Source: Ectocarpus siliculosus
Taxonomy: Eukaryota; Sar; Phaeophyceae; Ectocarpales; Ectocarpaceae
Assembly: GCA_000310025.1 (NCBI GenBank)
Contig: FN649752.1
Span: 1,887,315-1,951,314, forward strand
DNA: 64,000 nucleotides
Reading direction: 5' to 3'
Each line of letters begins with the position of its first letter. The first letter of the stretch is position 1. This document shows, piece by piece, positions 49,861 to 62,474 of the stretch. A model generated the notes under the pieces. That model did not search any database. It had not been told where the DNA came from and saw only the letters and a list, made by a program, of their open reading frames with translations. Position numbers and translations under genes: made by a program.

Positions 49861-51529
49861 AAATAAATGAAGAAAGGAGGTTTCAGCGTATTGGGGCATC
49901 ACCTCACGGCGCGTCGCTGAGTGGAAGAAATGGTCACGCGTCATGCATTCACGCGTGTAGAACGAGCAAGAAGATTGCTTGCAATTGTTTGAGTGTTGTT
50001 TGCAGCGGTATGTACGTGTACATCTATCTGATGCCGTACGACCCCGCTGGGAGTGTACAGCAGAATGTACATCTGCACCCAACAATACCGCCGCACAAGG
50101 CTCTGGTAGGTAGAGTAGACGAATAACGTGCCCAACCCAACACTTCTCTTCGGTACTGATGCGAGGGACACCGAATATTTTTCGTTCGTGAAGAACAACA
50201 AAACTTAAGCTATACTAGGGTTAAGGATTGGCCCCCCGCCCCCCAATGGGGCTGTGGGCCAGCATCCAGGACGGATGGTGGTGAGTGTCCGGGAGGACTG
50301 AAAGAAGAAGGGGAGAGGATTTGTAGGGGCGCGGGAAGAAGGGACGGTGTTGGGAGAGGCAAGGAAGTGGTGAAGAATTTCGGCACTCGACGAGCGCGCG
50401 GTCCCGTCGGGGGTGAAAGGGACATACATGTCCGTTCGTAGTTTTGTCTATCGGAATCAAAATGCCGAATGTAGGTATATATTTCACAGTTAGTTTCGGA
50501 CTGGGGCTCCAAATTTGCTGAGATAAGGAAATAGATTTTGAGATAAGAAAGTTTCCTGGAAACTTCCTGCAGGCGAATATTTTTCGATTTAAGGCGGCTT
50601 CATGTGATCGGCTGTGGGACGACAGTCACCCAACCAACTTCCCCTGTTCGCAGGTACTGCTGTTTTTTGTGGTGCGCTGCGTGACAGCTGCACCCTGATC
50701 ACAGCGCTCCCACTGCTGTTGAATGTGCGTGCATGCGTGTCTGTGTTGCCCCCTTAACCCCAGCACACGAACCCGCACCAGAACAGCGACAGGAAGTACA
50801 CATAATGCCCGGCAGCCCTGTACGAAGTAAGTGCTGTGTATCGCATTTCAAGCGTTGGGGAGAGGGTGATTTTTTTGGGGCGGGGGCACATCGAAGTCAA
50901 ACACGCTCTCTCAAGTAGAAGCAGAGAATACTCTTTCTTGCGGCGCGTCACCAGAAGGCAACAGCAGCGTGCTCTTCCTCCTCTCTGCCCTTTGCTGGCG
51001 GTGCTGCCACCTCCTCTACGTCGTCGGTTGCTGCGGTTCGTTCCGGCGCTCTTTCTCCCCCTTGCCTCAACCTCTGTGTGTGACGGGCGCGTGTTGCTGA
51101 CCTACCTAAAGCCGCGCAACAACCAACCCCAACTTGGTTTTCTGACCGTGCAACCTCCCCCTTTCTGTGTTGGTGGCGCGCCAACTCCAGGGCATTTGCG
51201 CTGGGCGCTGGGTTTTATGTGGGCGGCCGCTGGACATGCTCTTGCAGACTGTGTGTGTGCGTGTGGGTGGCGCCTGATGATGTGTTGTGTGTGGTGCCTG
51301 ATGTGTTATTTCAAAGAAAGCTGCCAAATCGAAAAGTTGGCAAAATTTTCCACAAAAAAACCAGCCTCCCTCCGCTGTTAAATCTGATTATTTTTCCCTT
51401 ATCTTGGGTTCTGGCGAGACTGTCAGGAACGATCCTCAGAACGATGGCTTAACTCAAAATATATTTCCTTATTTCAGTTTTCTTTTGGTTCCGAAACTGT
51501 CAATTATGTACACAACGATGGAGAAGGCC

Positions 51530-51745
51530 GACAAGGAAGGTACGAAGAGAGGAAATTGCACCCCACGTTCGTTCGAAGTCGGTGTGAAAACCACCGCAAG
51601 GAAGGAGTGCGAAGGGAACAAAAAAAAACAGAGACGTCGACGTTTGCGTCGTGGAACGATCCTTCCGTATATCGCAGGTACTCACCAATGCAAGAAGGGG
51701 AGGTAATACCCATCGTGAAAGTCAAAGCGCAGGTCATAACTGCGT
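51530..51745 (+). repeat. Dispersed repeat, second copy of 41685-41900
   Basis: Same block order as 41685-41900. A partial third copy follows at 52075-52200, which repeats GTCAAAGCGCAGGTCATA and TATGACTCATGCGCGGAGAA found at 51720-51765. Confidence 0.85.
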
Positions 51746-52269
51746 ATGACTCATGCGCGGAGAAGTTACCACGACTTATCAGCATAAAGTTTGAAGGCCG
51801 GCTGAGAAGGTTTGAAAACACAAACACTCACGCGACGATGGCAAGCGCAACGTCAAAACTTCACAAGAAGAAAAGTGCATACAAAAAAAGAAAGGCCGGA
51901 TGCCGACCTATCTATGGCTCTCTGGGAATGAAAGGATTCCCACAATTGCCAACAGGTAATCCACAAGTATCGAGGAGGCCGACGACGACTAATGACGCGC
52001 ATACATGTGGTATGCAAAGAAGGATAGGGGAAGGAAACGCAAGGGGAAAAAAATCGTAGTTGAATGCAATCCTTCCATATAACTTCACTCACCAATGCAA
52101 GACGGAGAAGAAGTAAAATACCCATCGTGAAAGAAAGTCAAAGCGCAGGTCATACCTGCATATGACTCATGCGCGGAGAAGTTAACACGGAGACTTATCA
52201 GGAAGAAGTTTGAAGGCCAGATAAGAAGGTTTGAAGACACAAGCGCTTACGCGACCATGACAATCGCAA

Positions 52270-52790
52270 CGGCAGGAAGCTGCCGTGACAACACAAGTAC
52301 CTCGACACTGGAAGATCCCCGAGGAGAGCCTTCGCGCGGCAACAACTACTACAAAGAGAGCGGGAGGTCTGCGTGTAGCTGTTGGTGGACATGTGGCAGG
52401 CGCACGACACGCGAACGGATGTGTGCATCGCATAGTAGTAATAGTAGTATGGCTCGCCGTCGCAGGGGGTATCCCATCCAGTCACGGTCGTTGCCTGCCG
52501 TAATAGGCGGACGTCGTGCGGCGTCTGGTCCACACTGCTGTGAAGCATCAACAAACAGTGGTCGAGCTATATGTATGCATGATTTTTTGCTCTCGCTGTT
52601 GCAGGCAAACTTGCTTCCATAAAGAACCCGAGAATTTCACTGCTGTATCCCGACGTACAAGACTCCCATCGACACACCAGCACGGACGGGTAGGAGGAGT
52701 GGGTGCATGGAAGATGCCGTCACAGCACAGCTAATTCCACACTCCTACCACTATGTACAGTCGGCGTCTGGTCGATAAGAAAGTCGAAGG
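52270..52790 (+). repeat. Diverged direct repeat of 62475-63115
   Basis: Shares blocks in order: GGAAGATCCCCGAGGAGAGC (variant), ACATGTGGCAG-CGCGACAC, GTATCCCATCCAGT, GGCGTCTGGTCCA-ACTGCTGT, CGAGCTAT, TTTTTTGCTCT, TACAAGACTCCCAT, TATGTACAGT. The copies flank the Copia insertion. Confidence 0.8.
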
Positions 52791-53222
52791 TAGGCATGAT
52801 GAGACGGCTTGGGAAGAGTAAACGAGAAGAGACGGACCGAGTGGCGTGATACGTGCCGGATTGAACTTATTTTAGCCAATCCCCCCCCCCAAACGCTGCA
52901 CCATTGCACCAACCCCCCACTAGTGACGACGTACCATTACAACAATGTATCGCTGGTTGGTGGCCATGTTTGCATGTTTGCTGTTCGTTCGTTATATATA
53001 GTGGTCTCTCCACCGTGTGCCTTTTTCTGTCTCTTATTTCTTGTTATTTTTTGGGTTTGGTCTCTTTTTGTCCTCGCGCTTTTTCTTTTTCGTTTTCTTT
53101 TTCGTGTTCATTTTTTCTCTGTTCTTCCTGTTTCCATACAAATTGTATTTTTTTTCTCTTTGTCGCTCTTTTTTCTCTTTGTCACTCTTTTTCCTCTCTT
53201 TTTTTGTGTCAGATGGCCTTGT

Positions 53223-53522
53223 TGTTAGGATGATCCGAACTGGGGGTAGCTTGTCGCAAGACGTGTGTTGAATAGGGTGTCGGCAACTCGGCGAACTCGC
53301 GCCAAGGAGGAAAGATGTGCTGGGCTTGTTGTATAGACTTCTTCTTCACATGAAAAACATGGACTCACATGAACACATGAACGAACTGCACGCACACGCG
53401 CACGCACCATCAGTACGGGGGCGACGCAGTATACAACAGGGGTACCTTGCACACCCTGGAAATACATTCCACGTACCACACAATCCTACAACCACTTGGC
53501 ATTGCTACAAGTATATCTATCA
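53223..53522 (-). repeat. Copia 3' LTR
   Basis: 300 bases, begins TGTTAGGATGATCCGAAC and ends GTATATCTATCA on the + strand. No difference seen from the other LTR. Confidence 0.97.
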
Positions 53523-53804
53523 GCCCCCCTGCTTGTGACCATGCCATGTCTTTTTCGATCCTCAAGAACTCCAAAACACAAGAAAATAAAATCATAAACT
53601 CAATTCAACTCCAGAACAATAGCCTTCTTGGCTAGACATCAATACCCTTCCCCGATCATACCAGTTATAATTCTTCGAACTTCAGCGAACTAATTGCCCC
53701 CCAGCCTAGAACACCATCCATTGAGAAAAACCATAGGCAAAAATGCAAAATATTGCCACCCTAGTTGTTTGATCGCACACAAAATAAACCCAAACATAAA
53801 AATC

Positions 53805-56800
53805 TTAATCCATACTCATTACGAAGTTACGATGAAACTCGAAATTTCCCACGTTAAGTGCCTTCGTGAGGAAGTCAGCATGTTGATACGCCGATTCCAC
53901 GTGAAAAATCGAAATCTCCTTCCTGCGTACCAAATCCCTGATAAAGTGGTGCCTTACGTCGATGTGCTTCGAGTTACTGTTGCTAATTGGGTTCTGTGCC
54001 AACTGAATAGCCCCCTGGTTATCCTCGAACACCGGAATACACGGCATACCGGCTTCTGGCAACATGAAACGCCATACTTGCCTCAGAAACAACACTTCCT
54101 TCATCACATCCGCAAGGGAGACATACTCCGCCTCTGTCGTGCTCAACGTAACGCACTTCTGCGTCCTTGAAAACCAAGAAATACATCCCCCCCCACACAT
54201 CACCAACCCTCCTGACACAGACCTCCTATCGGCAGCCTTACTTGCATAGTCTGCGTCTGCGAACACCTCCATGCTCAACCCTGCTACACTACCCCTCCTG
54301 AATGTAATACCCAAGGCACTAGTCCTTACCACATACCCCAAAATACCAAGACCTGCTCTCCAATGAATCTCTTTGGGAGAGGCACAGTACCGTGCTACCG
54401 CTCTCACTGCGTTCGCGATATCTGGCCTCGTTTGCGTTGCCAGCCACATCAATGATCCTATCAGCTCACGAAAAGGCCTTGATACCACTTCTTCATCTTG
54501 GTCAAACTCTGAAAGCTTCAACCCTACAGGAAGAGGAATTTCCTTCCCGTACTCTACCCCAAACTCCATCCCCAACTCTTCAGCGTACGTCTGCTGCGAT
54601 ATCTTCAAAGTCCCTGCATCCCAATCTCTCTCATAAAAGCATCCTGAATACCACCTCAAATCCCCAAGATTCTTCACCGGTACCATGGTGTTGAGATCTC
54701 TGCCAAACTGGTCACATCTCTCCTCCTCTCCTATCGAAAATATATCATCTACATGTACCACCAGAGTTACTACCACTCTTCCCTCCTCAATCAATCGAAA
54801 CACACACGTATCCGCCATGCATTGAATAAAACCCAAACAAACCAAACACCCCGCCAAGTGTGAATGCCATTTCCTCGATGCCTGCTTAAGGCCATACAGA
54901 CTCTTGTTCAACTTCACTATCATACCTGACAATCTACCACACCCCTCTGGCAGACGCATGAAAACATCCTCATCCAAATCCGACTGGACAAATGCTTGCT
55001 TGATGTCAAAATGACGGAGAGAAAGATTTTGCTCACACGCCATCGCTGCCAATAAACGAACGCTAGAAACCGCTACAGTCGGTGCATACGTCTCTCCACA
55101 ATCTACATGTACTCGCTGCATATCTCCTCTCGCTACTAGCCGTGATTTCACACTAGTTGGCCATCCGTATTCATCAGACTTCCAATCAAATACCCACTTC
55201 GCCTTGATAACACTCTCTGGTTGCTACAATACTTCCTCAAAGGTACCAGCCTCGATCAGACCTCTGAACTCCCTCTCTACAGATGCCATCCACAAGTCAG
55301 CATGCTCAGAGGACACAGCCTCCCTATACGTTTTGGGGACGCGCAAGTCACTAGCATAGCATTGGGGCAAGTCCGGTGCCACTTCCGGGGGATCTAAATC
55401 CCTCATCGCGCGATCAATGTCCTCGCGGGAGGCAAGTAAGGTGGCGCACGCAAATGGGACTTCTTCACGCAGTCCTTCTGTTTTCGTGCCCCCCCGCTCT
55501 TCCCCCCCCAGCTCCGCTCCAGCATGTCCTCTGGCTGAACTCGGGATCTCCTTTCTCCCCCCATCGACGACGCTGCGAGTGGTGAGGGTTGACAGGAGCG
55601 TTGTCTTGTCCTGCAGGGAAACAAGTCCGAAGCGGTGGGCGGGAGCGTCGCCGCTCCCGCCATGTGTCGTCGACCGCTCGTCCCCTTCATCCTGGAAACG
55701 CACCCTCCGATCCCTCAACCTCCCCGGCACCCGCGTCTCTCGTCCCAAGTCCAGCTCTCGATTGGCCCTGGCAGAGAGGGGCGGCATTGACGAAGCCCGC
55801 CCCCCCCCCTGGTCCTTAGCGGCTGCCCTCGTGCGCCCAGAAACCCTCATGTCCCCGCGTCCCACGTCCAGTTCACGGATGGTCCTCGTGGTGAGCGGCG
55901 GCATGTTGGTCGATGGCGCGGCACCGGGCGGCACGGCGGCGGGAGACGGTGTTACTGACGGAGCAGGCGGTGGCCCGGCGACGAACGGCGTTGCAGGCGG
56001 CGCGGTGGTGGTGACCGGTGGCGCGGCGGCGAACGGCGTTGCAGGCGGCGCGGTGGTGGTGACCGGTGGCGCGGCGGCGAACGGCGTTGCAGGCGGCGCG
56101 GTGGTGGTGACCGGTGGCGCGGCGGCGAACGGCGTTGCAGGCGGCGCGGTGGTGGTGACCGGTGGCGCGGCGGCGAACGGCGTTGCAGGCGGCGCGGTGG
56201 TGGTGACCGGTGGCGGGGCTGCGGTAGACGGCGCCGCCGGCGATGGTGGTGTGGAAGTTGCCGGCGGCGCCTGTGAGGGTATGGCAGCGGGTGAAGTGGG
56301 GGTTCGGGCGAACGGTGAGGGGGGTAAGAGAGGCGGTGCAATGTACTCAATTAAAAACGTCGGTGCGGCGGCGACATCTGAATCCCCCCCCTCGCCCGCC
56401 GGCGCCGGCAGCTCCAGCGGCGGGGTTAGCAACGGCGCGCGGTCGGAGACCCATACAATGTTATTCGTCATGCACACGCGCCCCGTAGCAAACTTGAGAA
56501 CCTTGACCGCCGAGTCGTGGTGGTTGTCGCCATTGTTGAGGTAGCAGCACAGCACTGCCTGGGGGTCCATCTTCCGCGTACGCGTCACACGCATGTACCC
56601 CGGCTGCAAGAACGGGACGATCTGGAGTGGGGGCGGGCGACCGGTGAAGAGCTCGTGCGGCGACTTGTGCCCTGCGTTCGCCGTGGTCGGGGAACGGTTG
56701 AAGCCGCCGGCAGCCCAGTGACATGACTCTAGCCAGAGCCGCTCGCCATCGCGCCCGTAGCCAGGGATGCGGGTGAAGTCGATCTTGGGGAAACAGGCGG

Positions 56801-59800
56801 CATGCTTCGAGACGAGCGGCGTGGCCGGCCTTGTTCACGCGCCAGATCGCGCTCTCCGCCGGGCCATTTTGTTGCGGAGTGCCCGGCGCCGTGTACGTAC
56901 GGCGGATGCCGGCGTTGTCGCAGAAGGCGATGAAGTCGTGGCTGAGGAACTCCCCCCCGTTGTCCATCCGGAAAGAACGAGGAACACCGGTGCCACTCAT
57001 GTCGGCGAGGAACTTCTTGACGAAGGCGAGGGTGTCCGACTTGCGCCTCATCCCGTACAGCTTCATCCACCGCGAGAAACTGTCCACGAACATGATCAAG
57101 AAAAATGATCCCCCCAGCGACGCCGTCATGGGCCCACATAGATCGATGTGCCAAAGATCGTGCGGCCCGCTCGCGCGCGCGCCCATTTTATGGGGCACGC
57201 CCGCCTTCTTCCCCTTCGCCTGTATGCAACCACCACAAGGCTGCAGAACACCGGTCAGGCGGAGGCCGTGCTGCTTCGAAAGTTCACGCAACAAAAACTC
57301 ATTCGCATGGGAACACGAGACGTGGAGAAGATTAATGTCAACAACGGTTGTGGGTTTCCCCACCGAAAAAGGTCGCTTGCCCGGGGCCATGACGGGGACG
57401 GCAAAGGCAACATCATCGAAGACATTCGCAAAGCCAGACTCAAACATCAACTCCAAAAATTCATGGGGGTCGTCTGATTCTTCTCGTCGCTCTAAGAGGT
57501 ACACAGCCCACTCGTAATCTCCCTGCTCCGTGAACGGAATGCACCCACGGTCATCATCATCAATACTCTCTTGAAAAACGGAGACGTCGGGCGAGGGCAG
57601 CCCGGGAACACCTACCAACTCCATTCCATGAGGTACTTGAGGAGCGGAAGAAAAAACCACACTCCTGTCAGCGAGGGGGGGGGCATACATTGCCGGAGGA
57701 ACGACGCTGTTCGCAGCGGGCGGGACACCGGACACAGCAGAGGGTACTACGCTGTTTGCAGCGGGAGGGTAACCGTACATCGTGGAAAGTACTACGCCGG
57801 TAGCAGCGGGCGGAAAATTCGACACGGGTGCATGAAAAATATTCCTGTGGGGGGGGTCACCATGAGGTACTACGCTGCTGGCAGCGGGCGGGAAACCAGA
57901 GACATGGGACGGCACTATGCTCCTCGGAGCAGATGGATGCACGACACTGCTTGCAGTGGGCGGGAACCTAGACACCGTTGGAGGTACTACACTGCTGGCG
58001 CTGCCGACAGTGGGCGGTACACTAGACACCGAGGGAGGGGGTACGTACGCTACACCTTGGGGGGAAGGCTGCATGCGGGGGATTGCATGCATAGATTCAA
58101 CACCACTCACACTAACGTAATCGGCAGAGCGAGGGGCGGGCGGGGGAAACGACGTTGTCACGGGCACAGCAATGGGCGTCCCGTAATTCGGGGGCAGGCG
58201 AGTGGCTCTCAACGATGAACCACGCTCGCCACGGGGAAAAGTTAAATTTCCGTCGAATAGGTGAATGCCTACAGGATCCATTACTATGCGTTGCCCGCCC
58301 ATGGCCTTGTGAAGCGAAAATAAATTAAAATCCATTCCCTCAACGTGGCGTACGTTGGTGAGCTTCACGCAAAACTCGCTCCTACCGTTGTGGAACTTTA
58401 CGTTCAGGCTCCCGATACCAAGTACAGACATAATCCTTCCATCTCCAATCACCACTCGCTCGCTACCAGGGGGAGGAATCACCACATCGTACATGCACCT
58501 AGGGTCTCCTGTGGTGTGGTTCGTTGCGCCAGAGTCTGCAAGCCAAGTTTCGTCTCCTACACTCTCATCTATCATGTTCATCATGGCATACCCTTCGACC
58601 CTACGCTCTACCAGCACACCATTCTCTGACTCACGTGGAAAAGCCCACACCACACACGCATGCAAATCCCCACCAGCCGATGGAGACGTTCCGGTCGAAG
58701 GCGCCGGAGGAGCGTACGGGCTGGGAATGGACTGCTGCTGCTGTTGCACGGGGGGGGGAAGGTACTCCGGCTGCTGCTGTTGGGGCGGGTACTCGTAAAC
58801 GCCGCTCGCGTGCGTCACCGGATGCTGTTGTGCTTCTGCCGCCGCTCCTGCTGACGCGCCTGCTGCCGCTCCTGTCTCGTGCGGCCCCCCGCCGTACTGC
58901 TGTGCGGCGTTAGCCTGCCCGTAGGAGTGCGCCCATGGGGGCCGCTGGGTGTTGTATCCCGCGGCCGGGGGTCGGGGCGGTGCGGGCGCTGCGGGCTGGC
59001 CGGCTGGTCTGCCTACATCCACCCGTGAAGGGCAGAAGATGTGGTTGTGGCCCATCTCACCGCAGTTTTCGCACCGCTTCCTCGGATCTGCTGCGTGGAT
59101 AGGTGGCTCGTTTCCTTGGGGGCGGTAGATGTTCGGAGGGTAAGCGCTGTAGTCGTACCCCTGCTGAGGCACGGGGTAGGCGGGAAGATTGCTGCCTGGT
59201 GCTCCCTGGTGAGGAGGGCCTCTGCCCCATCCACCGGGAGTGGCGCCACGTCCACCGTGTCTTCCTCTTGCCAGCTGCTGCTGATGACGTCCTCCTCCAG
59301 AAAAGCCCCGGCCCCCATGCTGGGGCCCGTACCTTCCGCCGTATCTCGCATCTTGGCTGCCCGAGGGACCTCCCCAACCTCGCTGCCAGCGACACTCATC
59401 GTTGCTGTGGGACGGGGTGTTGTGGAGGTCACAATATCTTATCTCGGGCGGGTGCGGCGGCGGGTACATCTGTTGCTGTCGATAGAAGTATTGCTGATTC
59501 TGCTGATGTGGCTGCTGCGGTTGTTGCTGCTGTTGTCGCGCTCCCGTCCTCCGTTGTCCTCTCGACTGCCCTGGTCCCCCCGTGTTCCCTCCCCCGCCAC
59601 TACGGTTCTCACCGCCAGTGACGAGGGCGTAAGCCCCCACGCTCTCCTGCTTCTTCTTCCTTCTCGCCTCCATCTCCGCCCAAGCATTCACTATGATTCT
59701 TTCTACCCTCTCCCTCTCCAGACCATTCTCGGACATGAGAAAACCTGTGTATACATCATAATCCGGGAGGAGGTTGCGCACGAGGTGTCTGTTGGCATCA

Positions 59801-60610
59801 TCTTCAGTTATCATCACGCCGCATGACGACAATCTTTGCCTTAGCACCCACCCTCTCGACAGGTACTCTTTGGGATGTTGGTCTCCCTTCTGCGTCAATT
59901 GTTGCCACTCTAGTTGGAGGCTAGTCTTTTCTGTGTGGGCGTGCACTTCAAAGTAGTTTCGGAATATCCTCCATGATTCCGTGGGGCAACCACTAGAGAT
60001 AATGGCTGGAACGATCGATGCAACCTGAATCTTCGCCAGTATTAGCTGCCATGCCTTCATAGCCTTCTCTACGGCCCTCCTACCATACTCCTCCTTCAGA
60101 TTGGGAATGTCTGCATCTGGTTTCCCCACCTTGATCGTCTCTTCTGATTGTATCGCGCTCAGGCAATCTTCTTGTTGCAGCAACATCCGAAATTGGCTCT
60201 CAAAAACCTGCACTCTAACCTGGACATCGACACTCGAATCGAACACACCCGTAAATGGGGCTACATGTATTACAGGACTGACACGAATGGTGTCCTTAGG
60301 GGGTAAGACTTCCCTGGTTTCCTCCCCCGGAGTGTTGGTCCTCCGCATTGCCCGCGCGAAGGACTCAACGAGACGGTCCTCCAACGATCGTGGCTGGTCT
60401 TCAGGTTGCGGGTCTAACGCTGTTCCAGCCGGCCGAGCATGCCGGGGATCGCCTCCATCGGGGGGGCTTGTCCACGCTCTCTGATGCGGGACGCTTCTCT
60501 TCGGTAAACTTGATTTTTTCTTGTACTCCTCTCTCCACTTCCTCTTTGATGTGCGCCGATAATGCTTGGCGGTCCTCTTCAGTTAAGCTGCTGAGGTCGA
60601 GGGCTTCCAT
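53805..60610 (-). pseudogene. Copia gag-pol polyprotein with two frameshifts and one stop
   Basis: Starts at ATG 60610 and ends at 53805. In order: gag N-terminal region with a retrotransposon-gag (UBN2-like) domain; Gln/Gly/Pro-rich linker; zinc knuckle CENCGEMGHNHIFC; protease WLADSGATNH; integrase zinc region (CSHANEFLL and CGGCIQAK) and core (HIDLCGP, FRMDNGGEF, NGPAESAIW); a Pro/Thr/Ala hinge; reverse transcriptase (FDIKQAFVQSDL, VVHVDDIFSIG); RNase H (FADADYASKA, STTEAEYVSL, EDNQGAI). Lesions: one surplus base in a C7 run (60460-60466) near the gag start; one in a C4 run (56787-56790) in integrase; an in-frame TAG at 55224-55226 before reverse transcriptase. Each frameshift is undone by removing one base of the run, so sequence error is a live alternative. 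Confidence 0.9.
55960..56225 (-). repeat. 45-bp tandem repeat in the Copia integrase-RT hinge
   Basis: About five near-identical 45-base units encode a 15-residue Pro/Ala/Thr unit (PATPFAAAPPVTTTA). The minus frame is the real one; the opposite-strand frame is a shadow. Confidence 0.95.
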
Positions 60611-60683
60611 GATCTACTTCTCTAGCCGAACCCTTTTATAGCTAACCTCACCTCGGGATCCCGTGTGATATCACACGCTAGCG

Positions 60684-60983
60684 TGTTAGGATGATCCGAA
60701 CTGGGGGTAGCTTGTCGCAAGACGTGTGTTGAATAGGGTGTCGGCAACTCGGCGAACTCGCGCCAAGGAGGAAAGATGTGCTGGGCTTGTTGTATAGACT
60801 TCTTCTTCACATGAAAAACATGGACTCACATGAACACATGAACGAACTGCACGCACACGCGCACGCACCATCAGTACGGGGGCGACGCAGTATACAACAG
60901 GGGTACCTTGCACACCCTGGAAATACATTCCACGTACCACACAATCCTACAACCACTTGGCATTGCTACAAGTATATCTATCA
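60684..60983 (-). repeat. Copia 5' LTR
   Basis: 300 bases; first LTR in coding orientation. The sequence just inside it (60683 downward) should be the primer-binding site, but I cannot assign the tRNA. Confidence 0.97.
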
Positions 60984-61227
60984 CTTGTCTGTCTCTGCTT
61001 GCGTGTGAAGCACCAAAATTGAACCAAGGGGTGTACCTCTTTCTCTCTGGCCCGTGATGCTGACTCCTAGTCTCAGTTGTTACCTCGCAAAGCGCGCAGA
61101 GGGAGCGGAGAACTCCAGAATATCTGTCGTTGGTTTCTATTTATTTTATTATTCCTTAATTCTATTTACTTGCGGACCCCTCGGGGCCATTTTTTTTTTA
61201 GCGTACCTTCTTAGGGTAAGTTAGCCT

Positions 61228-61330
61228 GTGACCACGGGAATCGACAGCGTCAGGTGTTGGATTAGTACGGACATAGGAAGGTACTGGGTAGAGAGAGATC
61301 GGAACGGTTTTTAATGTGGAGACAACAACA
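61228..61330 (+). repeat. Dispersed repeat ending in (ACA)n, copy 4
   Basis: CTGTGACCACGGGAATCGAC, TTAGTACGGACATAGGAAGG, AGAGATCGGAACGGTTTTTA, ATGTGGAGACAACAACA. The fullest match to the copy at 9780-9915. Confidence 0.75.
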
Positions 61331-61483
61331 ATGATGAAGGTCGACCCGTCCTGCGTCGTTCGGTGTAAAATAATAAATGCGAAAGATGGACTGCGTAAAG
61401 ACCCAGCGGTCTTTTCCGGCAGTGGCAAAGAAATATGCAACCACATGCCGCAAAAAAAAAAAAGTTGAGCGTGATACTGTAGT

Positions 61484-62450
61484 TAGTGTTGGATATCGTA
61501 TCGAAAAATTCGATATATCGTATCGTAATATCGTATCGTCTATCGTATCGCTGGGTTTAGGGCCTTACGATACGATACGATATTTCGATACGATACGATA
61601 ATTCGATAAAACCACCCACGGAACCCCCTGGTATGCAGAACTTACACACGAAACCCCCGCGGCGTGCCTGCGTGCCTGCGCTGCCTTGTGGTCTGCGCTG
61701 CAGGAACACAACTAGCTAAACACAACGCACTCACGCGCGCACACACAGCAGTAGCCTTACACAGTACACAACTTGTTTCTGCTGCCCTGCAGTGGCATGA
61801 GTAGCACGTTCGGCAGGGCGGCCGCCTCTGCCGCGAACAATGACGCGGTCCCTGCCGCCGGCACCGACAGCCCCACCGTCGTCGACCTCAAAACATGCAA
61901 GAAGAAGACGGGAAGGCAATCTTTCGTGTGGAAGGGGGGCCTATTCCTGGTGGACCCGCAACAGCGGCCCGTGTGTTCTGTATGCGCACAACAAGTGGTT
62001 TCGACGCCGCAGGGCAATACAGCTGCTCGTAGAACCGCAGCTGGTCGTAGGTTTTCGTTTTTAGTGTTTAGTTGGCAGCAGCTCGGAAGCCACGTAGCGC
62101 CAGGTACAGAGTAGTTGTTTTTCGGGGCACAGGTTGGCAATGAAACGCTCCAAGAAAACCAAGATTTGCATTTCTCTAGATGCAGCATTCCACTTCAACC
62201 CAAAACTCTGCTTTCACTATTTTCAAAAGAAAAGATGGGTCAACGGTGGCCTAGAGTAGTGGCCCAATTTACGTCATTATTGATGGGAAATGAAGCGAAA
62301 ACGCCCCAATTTTCGGGCCTCCGGCGGCGCCTCCAGCGGGGCCCCCTCGCCAGCCGGGGGGGGCCTAGGTGGCTCGCACAGCGAGCTTCGAGCGCCTTCG
62401 CGCCTCCGCTCGCTGTGCTCGCCGGCGCAGCGCTTCGATATCCAACACTA
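61484..62450 (+). mobile_element. hAT deletion derivative
   Basis: 967 bp with 15-base inverted ends (TAGTGTTGGATATCG) and a perfect 8-base target duplication ACTGTAGT (61476-61483 and 62451-62458), the hallmark of hAT elements. The left subterminal region (61488-61606) is an array of TATCGTATCG in both orientations that can fold into a hairpin. It retains only the N-terminal part of a transposase. Confidence 0.93.
61797..62114 (+). pseudogene. hAT transposase N-terminal fragment with partial BED zinc finger
   Basis: ATG at 61797. After an Ala/Pro/Thr-rich leader comes QSFVWKGGLFLVDPQQRP and CSVCAQQVV, then TPQGNTA. This is the first half of a BED finger (aromatic S-x-V-W, then the C-x-x-C pair, then the 'GNT' turn). 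The His pair and everything after are missing: from about 62015 the frame reads unrelated sequence to a stop at 62112. Cannot encode an active enzyme. Confidence 0.75.
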
Positions 62451-62474
62451 ACTGTAGTAGTGTAAATAGAACAC

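Larger units (their letters stand above)
50000..53222. other. Interior of the composite element, left part
   Basis: No gene supported. Contains dispersed repeat copies (51530-51745, 52075-52200), a segment at 52270-52790 that recurs at 62475-63115, and a T-rich tract just before the Copia element. Confidence 0.5.
53223..60983 (-). mobile_element. Ty1/Copia LTR retrotransposon
   Basis: 7,761 bp with 300-bp LTRs at 53223-53522 and 60684-60983 that I read as identical, both TG...CA, and a 5-base target duplication CTTGT (53218-53222 and 60984-60988). The coding strand is minus, so the 60684-60983 copy is the 5' LTR. A polypurine tract (GCAGGGGGGC on the minus strand) sits directly before the 3' LTR. 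Domain order gag, protease, integrase, reverse transcriptase, RNase H defines Copia. Confidence 0.97.

Noticed and set aside
52809-53228. 139-codon hydrophobic open frame
   Set aside because: Phe/Leu-rich translation of a T-rich tract next to the Copia insertion; no homology or initiation context.
55417-56544. 375-codon open frame, + strand
   Set aside because: Antisense shadow of the GC-rich, Pro/Thr/Ala-coding part of the Copia polyprotein.
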